A stretch of DNA of 64,000 nucleotides, from NCBI GenBank assembly GCA_028753945.1, contig JAPNXP010000006.1, positions 372,001-436,000 of the forward strand. The letters run 5' to 3'. Each line of letters begins with the position of its first letter. The stretch's first letter is position 1. This DNA comes from Hexactinellida sp. DTS-2022. Taxonomy: Eukaryota; Porifera; Hexactinellida. Below the pieces are notes generated by a model. It was not told the origin of the DNA and made no database searches. It worked only from the letters and a program-made list of their open reading frames with translations. This document shows positions 41,450 to 51,991 of this stretch, piece by piece. The position numbers and the translations under genes are program-made.

Positions 41450-41726
41450 TTTGCCAAGGGGACCGTCAGTTATCAAGGTAAATTGGTTTATTTATGAGTT
41501 GAAGGGAAATTATAGTTTAGTTCTTCTAATAACAAGTTTAATTAATTTAAAATTAGAAAATTGTTAATAAAGAATTGATTTAATATTTCACCAATGATCT
41601 GTTCGCAAAAATAATCACAACAACAACAACAAATGATAATTATTTACAAATCAATTCGCACTGCAAACAATAAACGTCTGAATTAATGAATAATCATTCG
41701 AGAGTTGCTAATCTGATTGCTTGCTG

Positions 41727-43151
41727 CTAAAGAGCCGAATTAAGAGCTTCTAACCAAGCTTTTTTATCAAAATCCGATTGACATTGAAGTGAAATTGAAC
41801 TATTTAGCTTTGATTTGGGACTGAATTTTATTTGGTTCTTGTATATAATCATTGTAGATTTGCGACGGAAACTTCCAATAGGAATATCGGGTACGTTTTC
41901 GATTTCTAAATCGGTAATTGGAATAGGTTGCCTGTAAACATTATTAATTGTCCCATTTTTGCTAATACTTGTTCGAGTTGTAACCAACACTTTATCGAAT
42001 AAAAACACATTTATTTTCGCATTATGTCGATTCTTCATTTCTCCCATAAAAATCAACGTATTTGAAAAGTCAATTTCAGGGATGTGTTGTGATTCGGTTA
42101 GAAATTGGAAAGATCGTTTTACGAGGTCACATTTTGCATATCCTGTTTGTCGGTCGATACTTGTTATTAGTCCTTCCAATACTTTGATTGTATAATCCAA
42201 CATTAAATCATCCGTTTGGGTTAAACGAGATATTTCCTTTAGCATAATCGGATATTTCATGAGTCGACTACGAGGTGAATCTATGAACGTCCAAAATTCG
42301 ATTTTTCTCATTAATTCCGATTCCCGACAACGCTCTAAATAATCACAAAATGGTTGTTTTTGTTTCTTCATTTCGAAAACTTCCTTTGCAAACACCAAAT
42401 TCGGACAATATTTGAAATAAACATCCGACATTTTTGGTATCCAATCTAAAAATGTTTTCGCTATTTCACCAAAAGTTCCATCAATGCATTTAATTTGTTG
42501 TAACCTGACAATCAAATTCTCATGGACAGGAATCAATTCATGTATGTTATTAAATATTGCATCGTATTCCTCTTTACTTACGATTTCAAGGCTTAACATG
42601 GGTTGAGCGAGAGTATTAACGATTAATTCCAAATCCTGTAAATACTCAATTTCTGTTCTATAAAGAGTGTAGATCGCTTCTTGCATTTGAATCTCGCTTT
42701 TGGAATAACAACTAAAAGGTTCGGCTACCGTTTCGACCCAATTAGTAGCGACTAATAAGTTTCGGTTTAGAACAGATTTTCTGGCGCGTTGGGGCGTGTG
42801 GTAAGGGAGTGGTTTTGTAATTGGAACTGAAACTTTGTTTTTATCACGAAGACTAAACGAGCGTTTTAGTGCAGGAGCGTCCATTGCTTTTGAGACCGCG
42901 TTTACAATGCTAAATGGTTTGCGAGCTTTTTTAGTGTCAGTGATTTGATCAAGTTCGACTGGGGGTTCGATAAATCGCCGTTTTCGAGCAGATTTAGTTT
43001 TCCTTTCTTGAGTGGGATGAATGTTTTCAATTCCAGGGAAACTTTTTTGTTGTAAAGGTGGGAAAATATTCTCCATATTCAAGTTCTTTACCATTTTAAA
43101 TTCACCAGATAATTCAAATTGGGTTGAAAATTCACATATTTGTTTCGACAT
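41727..43151 (-). CDS. ARHGEF3: RhoGEF (DH-PH), ARHGEF3/NET1 type
   Basis: Guanine nucleotide exchange factor for Rho GTPases (RhoA/B in known relatives). A single exon of 474 aa. Residues 1-150 are basic and probably disordered, with a KTKSARKRRF nuclear-localisation-like cluster near residue 52. The DH domain is at about 155-335: QEAIYTLYRTEIEYLQDLEL, FCDYLERCRES and the diagnostic SPRSRLMKYPIMLKEISRLT. The PH domain is at about 345-474: VFLFDKVLVTTRTS, VYRQPIPITDLE, ending QCQSDFDKKAWLEALNSAL. The WTFIDSPRSRLMKYP block and YRQPIP motif match ARHGEF3/NET1 better than other Dbl proteins. The protein stops right at the end of the PH helix, so the NET1 C-terminal PDZ-binding tail is missing. 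Absence of introns in a gene this long is unusual here and could reflect retroposition; no poly(A) scar was seen. Confidence 0.93.
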   Translation of the reverse strand: MSKQICEFSTQFELSGEFKMVKNLNMENIFPPLQQKSFPGIENIHPTQERKTKSARKRRFIEPPVELDQITDTKKARKPFSIVNAVSKAMDAPALKRSFSLRDKNKVSVPITKPLPYHTPQRARKSVLNRNLLVATNWVETVAEPFSCYSKSEIQMQEAIYTLYRTEIEYLQDLELIVNTLAQPMLSLEIVSKEEYDAIFNNIHELIPVHENLIVRLQQIKCIDGTFGEIAKTFLDWIPKMSDVYFKYCPNLVFAKEVFEMKKQKQPFCDYLERCRESELMRKIEFWTFIDSPRSRLMKYPIMLKEISRLTQTDDLMLDYTIKVLEGLITSIDRQTGYAKCDLVKRSFQFLTESQHIPEIDFSNTLIFMGEMKNRHNAKINVFLFDKVLVTTRTSISKNGTINNVYRQPIPITDLEIENVPDIPIGSFRRKSTMIIYKNQIKFSPKSKLNSSISLQCQSDFDKKAWLEALNSAL

Positions 43152-43504
43152 TATTGATTTTGAACTGAAATTGACTCAAATTTCGAATTAGAATTTAACT
43201 GAAATAGCGAACTCTATCAATGACAGGTATTTATATATGGTGGTTGGATACCCTATATAAATTGTATTAAATTATATAAGCAAAGTACTATGAATATAAA
43301 ACAAAATACTAATAAAATATTTAACAGTAGGAATACTATTGAAAGTGTGGATATGTAATTAGTTGTTATTAATTAACACTTATATTGGAACGAAGACATA
43401 ACAAGACAATAGTAACCATATTAATGACAACTTATTATAGAAATATATTACAAATTAATGGTTACTATAATAGTTAGTAATTCCATGTATTTAGTCACGT
43501 TTTT

Positions 43505-43866
43505 CAACCGTGGACCCCTATAGTAAATATACCCCTCCCATTGACAGTGATATATCTTGTAGACCCAGGTTGGGAACCACTGCTTTATAGCGTTCTAAGT
43601 TCTAACCAAGGAATTATCCAGGAGAGCGAGACGCTACTTTTGGAGTATGATTTTTGGTAATTTGAATTTAGGAGCGCGAAAATTTGGGATCCTCTCCTAT
43701 ACCGTAACAATAATTTGTGATTTAGGCGTATGGAAATTGGATCATACCAGGATTAGGAGCGTATTACAAATGGCTGTATAATACACTGGGTATAACCCAC
43801 TTAATTTAATGGATTTTCGAGACTGTGGATCCCAAAGCGTCCACGGACCCCAGGTTGAGAACCAAT
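43505..43866. mobile_element. hAT-like element split by a family S copy
   Basis: TTCAACCGTGGACCCCTATA and CAGGTTGGGAACCACTG (43505-43582) and CACGGACCCCAGGTTGAGAA (43812-43866) belong to the 39264/61523 family. A family S element (43606-43786, CAAGGAATTATCCAGG to GGCTGTATAATACACTG) lies between. Confidence 0.65.
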
Positions 43867-44175
43867 GCGTTATACGTTATATTGAATTGGAACAGGGATA
43901 AGTGAAATATCTGCTAAGGTACTAATAGCCCCATAAAGTTGACCCAAAAGTTAAAAAATATTTTAATATCGGTTTGATGTTCTAAACCTCCCGAAAATGA
44001 AGTAAAATTTAAATCCGATAACTTTTGCATGACCTCCCTAGGATTTTCTTGCCCGACACTTTTTTTATAGAAGTTAAATTTTATGGCACCCTAAAGGTGT
44101 CAGCCACAATACATAATCTGTATAATTCAATGATGAGGCATTATTTTAAGTAGGTTAATATGTACGGTATCCAAA

Positions 44176-44344
44176 CAGGGATTTATCCAGGAATTCTATG
44201 GACAATAAATCTTGTCAGAGAACTAGCACCAAATTAAGTGCCAACCAGGCACCTAAATGCAATCACACTGAAAGCACTTTTGCACCTCAACCGATGCCTG
44301 GCTGATACCTAAAAGTGTCATCCAGGAACCTAGATAAACCCCTG
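44176..44344. mobile_element. CAGGGATTTATCCAGG inverted-repeat element
   Basis: CAGGGATTTATCCAGG at left, CCTAGATAAACCCCTG at right; hAT-like ends. A further AAATAAACCCCTGATT fragment is at about 44391. Confidence 0.68.
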
Positions 44345-44476
44345 ATTGTATGTTGTAGTATAATCTATGGTATAATTATATAATTATTACTAAATAAACC
44401 CCTGATTCGTCATCTTCTACAGGTTTTTTTATTTTCCTGACAAAAGTAGATGGCCAGGCATATCTCAATAAATATA

Positions 44477-44593
44477 AATTATTAACTTGTAAAGTAAATG
44501 GTAAAGTTGTAAAGTAAATGGTAAAGTTGTAAAGTAAATGGTAAACTTGTAAAGTAAATGGTAAACTTGTAAATATAAATGATTAACTTGTAA
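44477..44593. repeat. 20-bp tandem repeat TAAAGTAAATGGTAAACTTG
   Basis: About five units with single-base variants, 115 bp downstream of the NHL gene 3 stop codon. Confidence 0.85.
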
Positions 44594-44706
44594 ATGCAAA
44601 ATGCTACGCTTATGTATACGGATCTAAAGTTTGTAAGATTGTAGCCTAATAATTTACTAATCTATCAATTATTTCACACAAATTTGCAAAAATAAATAGG
44701 AAAAAT

Positions 44707-45963
44707 TCATGAAAATATTTGCAATGCAGATGAATGGTTATCAGAGACACAAACTAATTTGGTTTTGTAGAGGATAGCAATGCCAAAAGCGTCGTAAAAC
44801 TTTCTAGCTTGATTCCCATACCGTCCTACCGTGTGTAGGAGGTCTCCTGCTGGAGAGAATACCTTGATATCGTTAGCAGAGTCGCTGATGACTATGTTAT
44901 TGAGTCCGTCTAAACAGAAGAAATATGATATTGAAACTTGCATTCCTATTTTGAATCCTCTAGTAACTAGGGAGCGGGACTTCTCTCCTGATAGTGTAAA
45001 CACGTGGATACAGGGATTGTCTTCACGGCTTAACACAAACATTTCATTTCTTGTGAACTTAACATCAACAGGTTCTGTCATAGTTTGATGTTGTAGCGAG
45101 CCTTGGAAAGCTAGATCTGTGGACAGGATTTGGATTCTGTTGTTGTTTGTGTCTGGCACGTAGAGGCGTTGATTGGGAGAGATGGCGAGTTGTCCCGGAT
45201 AATTGAATTCTTCATTTCCAGATCCTTGCTTCCCTACTCGCTTTACCATTTTGAGATCTGACAGCTTGAATTGGAAGATAGCGTGTTGTGTTATGTCCGT
45301 GACATAAATGCTATCCTGATGGATCAATATACCCCATAGACTTATCAGGTGTTGATGTCCGAATTTGTTGATATATTCTCCTGTCTCAGAGAATATTTGG
45401 ATTCGACTGTTGCTCATATCCGCCACATAAATGTGTCCGGATTTTGTATCGATTGAGACACCTCTTGGGCAGTTAAACTCTCCAGGAGCTGATCCTTGTT
45501 CCCCAACAGCAACAATGGGCTGTTGGAATGTGGCATAGTTTGGTATCGCTGGCACAGGAGGGATGGGAGGAGTCTCGAGTTGTAGAATCTCTCCCAGACG
45601 GGAGATACGTTCCTCTAGGTCCCGTGTGTCGCAGAGGTAGCTCACTTCTTGAGGTGGTGCTGCCACTTGCAATTCTGCCATTTCCGCCTCCAAATCTCTG
45701 ACCATTCTTGTTTGCATTGTATGGAGCTTATTGTGCTTTATTTGTGTTTCTAGAAATTCTTTAGTTTCTGCCATCTCTTGTTGCATTTGTTGTCCCGCCA
45801 CCCGATTGGCTCTGGTTTCCTCCCGTCTGTCCCTTAAGTCGGTCAACAGCTGGTGCCTTCTCTGCTCGAGAGAGCGTATCAACCTGTCTATCGATTCATT
45901 GATTTGTATCGACACGGGGTCTACGATTGGCACTGGGATTAGCTCAGGTATTTGAGTCGCCAT
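44707..45963 (-). CDS. Coiled coil plus NHL-repeat propeller protein, third copy (418 aa)
   Basis: Intronless and colinear with the gene at 20300. The N-terminus (MATQIPELIPVPIVDPVSIQ) and much of the coiled coil are nearly identical; differences cluster in the middle of the coil (GQQMQQEMAETKEFLETQIK against QQQMQQQITETRAFLEGQMT) and at the last blade. Six NHL blades at about 150-418. The 3' flank shows little similarity to the + strand copies while the 5' flank does. No RING or B-box. It lies 816 bp downstream of USP19's last exon on the same strand. Role unknown. Confidence 0.9.
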   Translation of the reverse strand: MATQIPELIPVPIVDPVSIQINESIDRLIRSLEQRRHQLLTDLRDRREETRANRVAGQQMQQEMAETKEFLETQIKHNKLHTMQTRMVRDLEAEMAELQVAAPPQEVSYLCDTRDLEERISRLGEILQLETPPIPPVPAIPNYATFQQPIVAVGEQGSAPGEFNCPRGVSIDTKSGHIYVADMSNSRIQIFSETGEYINKFGHQHLISLWGILIHQDSIYVTDITQHAIFQFKLSDLKMVKRVGKQGSGNEEFNYPGQLAISPNQRLYVPDTNNNRIQILSTDLAFQGSLQHQTMTEPVDVKFTRNEMFVLSREDNPCIHVFTLSGEKSRSLVTRGFKIGMQVSISYFFCLDGLNNIVISDSANDIKVFSPAGDLLHTVGRYGNQARKFYDAFGIAILYKTKLVCVSDNHSSALQIFS

Positions 45964-46330
45964 TTGTGTTTTTTGAAATTTATTTGAGTTTGTTTGTTAG
46001 TTTCAGTTTAATCTTAATTTATAGTTCTATTCAATAAATACTCTCATTTCTGAGTAACACAGTTAATATTAGTTGTGTTTGTAAGACAATACTTTAACTC
46101 TGAACTTATTGCATATTTAGACTAGTGGCTGTATTGTGGTTGTTGTTTCAATTAAATAATTAATTTCTGCAATTCCATCAAATTCCTTTGAACCACTAGA
46201 TGAAATTAATCTACTCTTTAAGGTGTATTAGATTTTCAATAACAAAAGTTCGTTAGTTGAATTACTTGAATATATTTAAATTCCGATTAATACATACACA
46301 GTTCCTCAAGGGGAACAAATTTGGTGTCAA
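45964..46330 (-). promoter_or_regulatory. Conserved upstream region of NHL gene 3
   Basis: Inverted match to 17413-17845 and 19873-20299, with the TATAAAT box at 46018-46024. Similarity fades beyond GGAACAAATTTGG. Confidence 0.65.
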
Positions 46331-46778
46331 AATATTAATTTTCAAATTTTATGATTTAATAAACTTGGCTCTATTTATACGACACAATTTATAATTACAT
46401 TAGTAATTATTAAATGGAATTTAGCTATTTAACTATTTGGCCTTGTTATAATTTAGGAAATATTTGTTCTTTAGTTATTGTTATTATTGTTATTGCTACT
46501 ACTATTATTTTTAATAGTAAATATGATTAATGGACATAATACATAAAAATATATGAAAACAAACATTTTCAAAAACTACTAATTTTTCTACAAATATATA
46601 ATCTAATTTTCTTCTTTGTAAACAAATTGTTATTATTACCACCAAAATCACAACAAAAGAATATTATTGTTGTTTACGCTATAAAATTATATTTCATAAT
46701 TCATCAAATTTTTCTAAAATAATCTAAACAACAACTCAATCCGAAAATCAAAACAATTCAAATCCCAAGAATGGCCAA

Positions 46779-49700
46779 TCAACAATCAGCCTTCTGTATT
46801 TCTCTCAGTTTGTACAGTAGAATATAGGCGCCATTTGAAACAACATCTTTAACGGACATAGGCCTAGTGGTCTTATCGTTATAGCAAATCCAACCTAAGA
46901 AAGTAACTAGTAAACAGACATAAAATGTAAATACAGTCATTACAAGTCCCATTTTGTACGATTTTTGTTTGCTAATAAGCGAACTTGCTATTAGAGGAAC
47001 ATAATTAACATTAAATGCTCGCTTGGGGACTGAAAATAACTTGCTAATAGAGCAATATTGCTGTTAGAGCAATTGCTATTAGGCGAACACCACTGTACAG
47101 TAAATTCTTCTTAATTGGGTCACTTTTATCTGAAGGTAGTTTGGCCCAATTAATCAAAGAACCCAAATAACCGAAAATATTACAAATCAAACTTAAATTT
47201 AATTTCGTAAATCCTGTGAAAGTTGACACAATTAACCGGTGAAACCATTAACCGAAATCTTTTGTATTAAAATAAGTCAAGGATTATCCCCTTTAGATTT
47301 GATCGGATCTAATTTACTGATACACCCTCGCTAATACAAATAAGAGATATAAATATATTTCTAAAAAAAGTTGGAAAATCTTAATATTACTATGTTACTA
47401 TGTATTATGTAAGTATAACTAATAAGTCTCAGACACTTATTTTAGATATTGCAGATTCAGATTCAAAAGGTTTGGAAAACGTTGGTTCGGATTATCGAGG
47501 TTATCAATACATAAATGCCAATAGAAAATATATTACTTTACTAATCCGAACGAATTCACTAATCGGAACAAAAATTTTGGGAATAGCGAGTATCTACTGT
47601 ATTCCATTAATGTATCCTATTATGGTTATAATCAATAAGGTTATTAAATATGTAATAACATTATTAGATTGTAATAAAATGGTCATAATTTCAATGAACT
47701 TAATAATACGGGAGGATAATTTATTAATGAACTTAACCTTGTGAGCAAACCATTAATGGCATTACTGAATTGTGTCATTATGAAAGTAGTAACTCAAGTT
47801 AGATCATGAGATAGGAAATAATAGAATTATTAGAAGTATTCTATTACAGTTAACTTCCTATGGACAACCCTTTTCTGAGAATAAATTCATAAAAAGTGTT
47901 GCACACAAATATAGTAAGCTCATACAAAGTAAATCAAAAACAGTAGAACTCGGTTATAAGCATCATTGGGGGATGAAAAATAAGTTCGCATTATCCGAGT
48001 ATACCCTTCATAGAAATACATAATCTGAACTTATTGCATATTTAGATTAGTGGCTGTATTGTGGTTATTATTTCAGGGAGATAATTAATTTCAGCAATTC
48101 AAATCAAATTCCTTTGAACCACTAAATTAAATTTATCTACTCTTTAAAGAATATTAGTTTTTCAATAACAAAAGTTTCGTTCGTTGAATATATTTAAGTT
48201 CCGATTAATACATACACAGTTCCATTATAGCTTATTAATCCCAAATTTTCCAGGCACTTTTCCTCTAATACTCAAAAAATATACGCACTTCAAAAATTTC
48301 AGGATTTTAGTTAGCTGCCATTCGTAATCCTAGTTCCTTAACTGATCAGTTATTTATTTTTATCATCCATTATGATCATTTATGAATTGTTATGCATCTA
48401 ACTACGTATTCATAAATTCGGGGCAATTCGTTCAATTTTAGATGAATTCCCTAAATGTTGGCGACCGACATATAAGTAAGCCGTTGAATTGAACAAACAA
48501 CCAAACCAAAAACCAACAAACCAACAAAAAACCAAACCAACAAACAAATACCAAAACAAACAAACAACCAACAACCAAAAACCAACCAAACAAAGAAATA
48601 TACAAACAGATAAACAACCAAACAAACAACCAACAAACCAATAAACAAATAAACAAACAAACAAACCAACAAACAAACAAACAACCAAATAAACAAACAA
48701 CCAAACAAACAAACAAACAAACAAACAAAGAAATAAACAAACAACCAACCAACAAACAAAGAAATAAACAAACAAACACCCAAACAAACAACAAACAAAC
48801 AAACAAACAAACAAATAAACCAACAAACAAACCAACAAACAAACAAACAACCAAACAAACAAACAAACAAAAACCCAAACAAACAAACAAACAAACAAAC
48901 AAACAACAAACAAACAAACAAACAAACAAACAACTCACCATCCTGACTCCCTGGTGTATTATTAGCAAAAGCAATATAATGCCCTCCAGCCATCAATCCC
49001 TTATGATGAATAACTCCATACAAATCGTACACAACACTCTCATTACATTCTAGCATATACTTCGATAGGTCCAACCCCTTTATTGGATATTCTATATGCT
49101 TAACAAGTTTGTGTTCCTTATATTCTACATTTCTGAACATAAATCTTTTCAGTTGGATTAGTAGTAGAGGTGGTGTGCGCCATAAAACCATCATTTTAGT
49201 GGCTTCTCTATGTTCCTTGCAAACTGAACAGTACCTAGTCAATCGATACATAAATAGTGATACATATCAGGGGTTAATAGTACAGTAGAACCGGATATAA
49301 GAACACCGGTTATAAGAACATTATATTGGAAAACGGTTGCCATATACGCTATATAATTATGTTCCCGACGATGTGCTTATAACCGGCATCCACTGTATAG
49401 CAAAAGAGGATAAATTATCAAAATACAGTCAAACAAGGAATTATCCAGGAGCGCGAGACGCTCCTTTTGGGCATGATTTTTTGGAAAATATCATTTAGGA
49501 GCGCGAAAATTTAAAATTCTCTCCTATACCGTAACATTCATTTGTGATTTAGGCGTATGAAAATTGGATCGGACCAGGATTTGGAGCGTATTTACAAATG
49601 GCTGTATAATACACTGCAGTGAACTCTCGTTATAACGAAGTGCTTGGGACCTGTAAATTCCTTCGTTATAAGCGGATAATAATTAATGTATTTAGTGCTC

Positions 49701-51540
49701 TGGGGGAAAAATATCCGTTTCGTTATATCCGACTTGTATCTTTTTTTCTCACAAATTTTTTAGTTTCAGTTTCAAATAAACAAATTCAAAAATTTCCAGA
49801 GAAACTTGTTATTATATTCGTGTCAGTAAGTTTGCCAATTTCTTTCTCTGAAAAATATATTGTTTTGATTTAACCATGGATAATATATAATTAAAATTTA
49901 TATGGTTTTTATATTAAGTTAACCAAGGATAATATACAACTAATTTCTATGATTATTTACTATATGAAGTTAACCATGAATATTATATAATTAATTTTTA
50001 TTATTATAATATGAAGTTAATCATGAATATTATATAATTAATTTCTATTATTCTTATATGAAGTTAAACATGGATAATATATATGATTATTATATGTAGT
50101 TAACCATGGATAATATTATACAACTAATTTATATGGTTGTTATAACATACCATGCATCAGATGCCGATAGAGTTTCTGGTTCTGAGAATGCCTGAACACA
50201 ATGTTCGAGTGTAGTTACTTTAGGTTCTAAATATAAACAGTAATACTATACTATAAATAGAACATAATACAGTCGAAACCGGTTTTTCAAACCAATTCTT
50301 TGCATGGAATATAGTAAGGAAAATCCGATAGTTAGAATAAACCGATTGAAAATAAAACAAAATTTGAAATTTCTTACACATTTAGTATAAATAGTTTGTT
50401 AGTGAAAAACCGGTTTTGGCTGTAATTATTTATTCTAAATATGTAACAAATTCCAATTTTGTTGTATTTTTCATTCAAAGAATTGGTTAGAAAAAACCGG
50501 TTTCGACTGTTTTATAACCATGGATATTATTCATTAATTAAGATTAAATGAGGAGAATTAACCTTCTATTTCTTGTATAGACATGCTTTCATCTTCAATG
50601 TAATTCTATAAAATGTAAACAACAATATTTAACAGTTGTTAATTAGGTTAAATTGCTAATATTAAACTTACAACAATAAATTCTGTTAGTTTTACATAGT
50701 TACATTTCTTGTTATCTGTTATCCAATCAATTGCGAGAAAATCAAACTTCTCATCAATAATTTCATCTATAAACATTTCCAAAATAACCAAATATTAAAA
50801 ATTTACTGTCCGTTGAATTACAGTAGAACCTCGTTAGTACGAACACCAGGGGACCGTCAAAATGTGTTCGCCTTATCCGAAATTCGTATTAAGTTACTAT
50901 TAACCAATATCATTTGTATTGAAAAGGCTTTGAAGGGGATTGAAATAGTGTTCGTATTAACCGTGTTTCTACTGTAATTACATTTATCCATGGTACATTA
51001 ACAAACCTAAGTTATCAGAATTAAGAGGAAAAGTTTTTGGCACATTTGCCCCGAAATTATTGACGGGTCTCATTGTAAAAGTTGATAGAATTCTTGTGTC
51101 ATCATCTTCAATATTTTCTTCACTGTTTTGACTGCAAAGTTCAAAATGCACTGATCGACTATGGATAATAAATTGATTAAAATATAAAAATTATATAATA
51201 ACTTAATTATTACGGTCGAAACCGGTTTTTTCTAACCAATTCTTTGCATGGAAATAAAGTAAGAAAAATCCGATAGTTAGAATCAATAAACCGATTGAAA
51301 ATAACACAAAATTGGAATTTCTTACAAATAAATAGTTGGTTAGAAAAAACCGGTTTCGACTGTACTTACCTTGCATATTTGAGTGCAGCATTTGCTAGGT
51401 TACGGTATGTCCATTTGGAATGTGGTAGGCTTACAATGAATGGCATTCCTATTGAACTGGATTCATGCATTAATCTGCAAGATGGTTGATGCTGTGCCCA
51501 ATTCTGTGATTGACAATTTCTATATAGAATATGAGGTGAT

Positions 51541-51582
<42 letters not shown>

Positions 51583-51950
51583 GTTTATATAAATAATAAA
51601 TAACCCTACCATTGATGTAGGAATTACTCATAAATTAGTAGAATTTAATCTGTGGTGATTAGTTAAGTTTTCCAATGTTTTTATTGTTTTTATTGACAGA
51701 TAAATACTTTTTTAACTAAATTTGTGTTTGTTAGTAATATTTGTTTATCTCTGTTAAATAAAGAGTTTGTCGTTGTTATTTATTGTCGATATTGTTATTG
51801 TTATTATTATTATTATTATTATTGTTGTTTCCCGTTATAACTAATTCCACTTATAACGAATTCCGTTTATAAGAAACTCCGGTTATAACGAAATGAAACT
51901 ACGGTCCCGAGCACTTCGTTATAACGGGAGTTGACTGTATTATTATTATT

Positions 51951-51991
<41 letters not shown>

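Larger units (their letters stand above)
30862..41726. other. 10.9-kb gene-poor, MITE-dense block
   Basis: No frame over about 75 codons has coding character on either strand. Content is AT-rich unique sequence with roughly fifteen short elements (listed singly). I saw no transposase, tRNA or rRNA. Small noncoding genes would escape notice. Confidence 0.6.

Noticed and set aside
47400-47744. 114-codon frame in the last USP19 intron
   Set aside because: It overlaps the F9 element and has composition like noncoding AT-rich DNA.
48410-49251. Three long overlapping minus-strand frames (171-266 codons) rich in FVCLFVCL
   Set aside because: They are translations of the CAAA/CCAA tract. Only the part right of 48939 is a real USP19 exon, with a GTGAGT donor at the border.
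49872-50150. CRISPR-like regular repeats
   Set aside because: Unit lengths vary and there are no unique spacers; the genome is eukaryotic. The same applies to 16045-16312.
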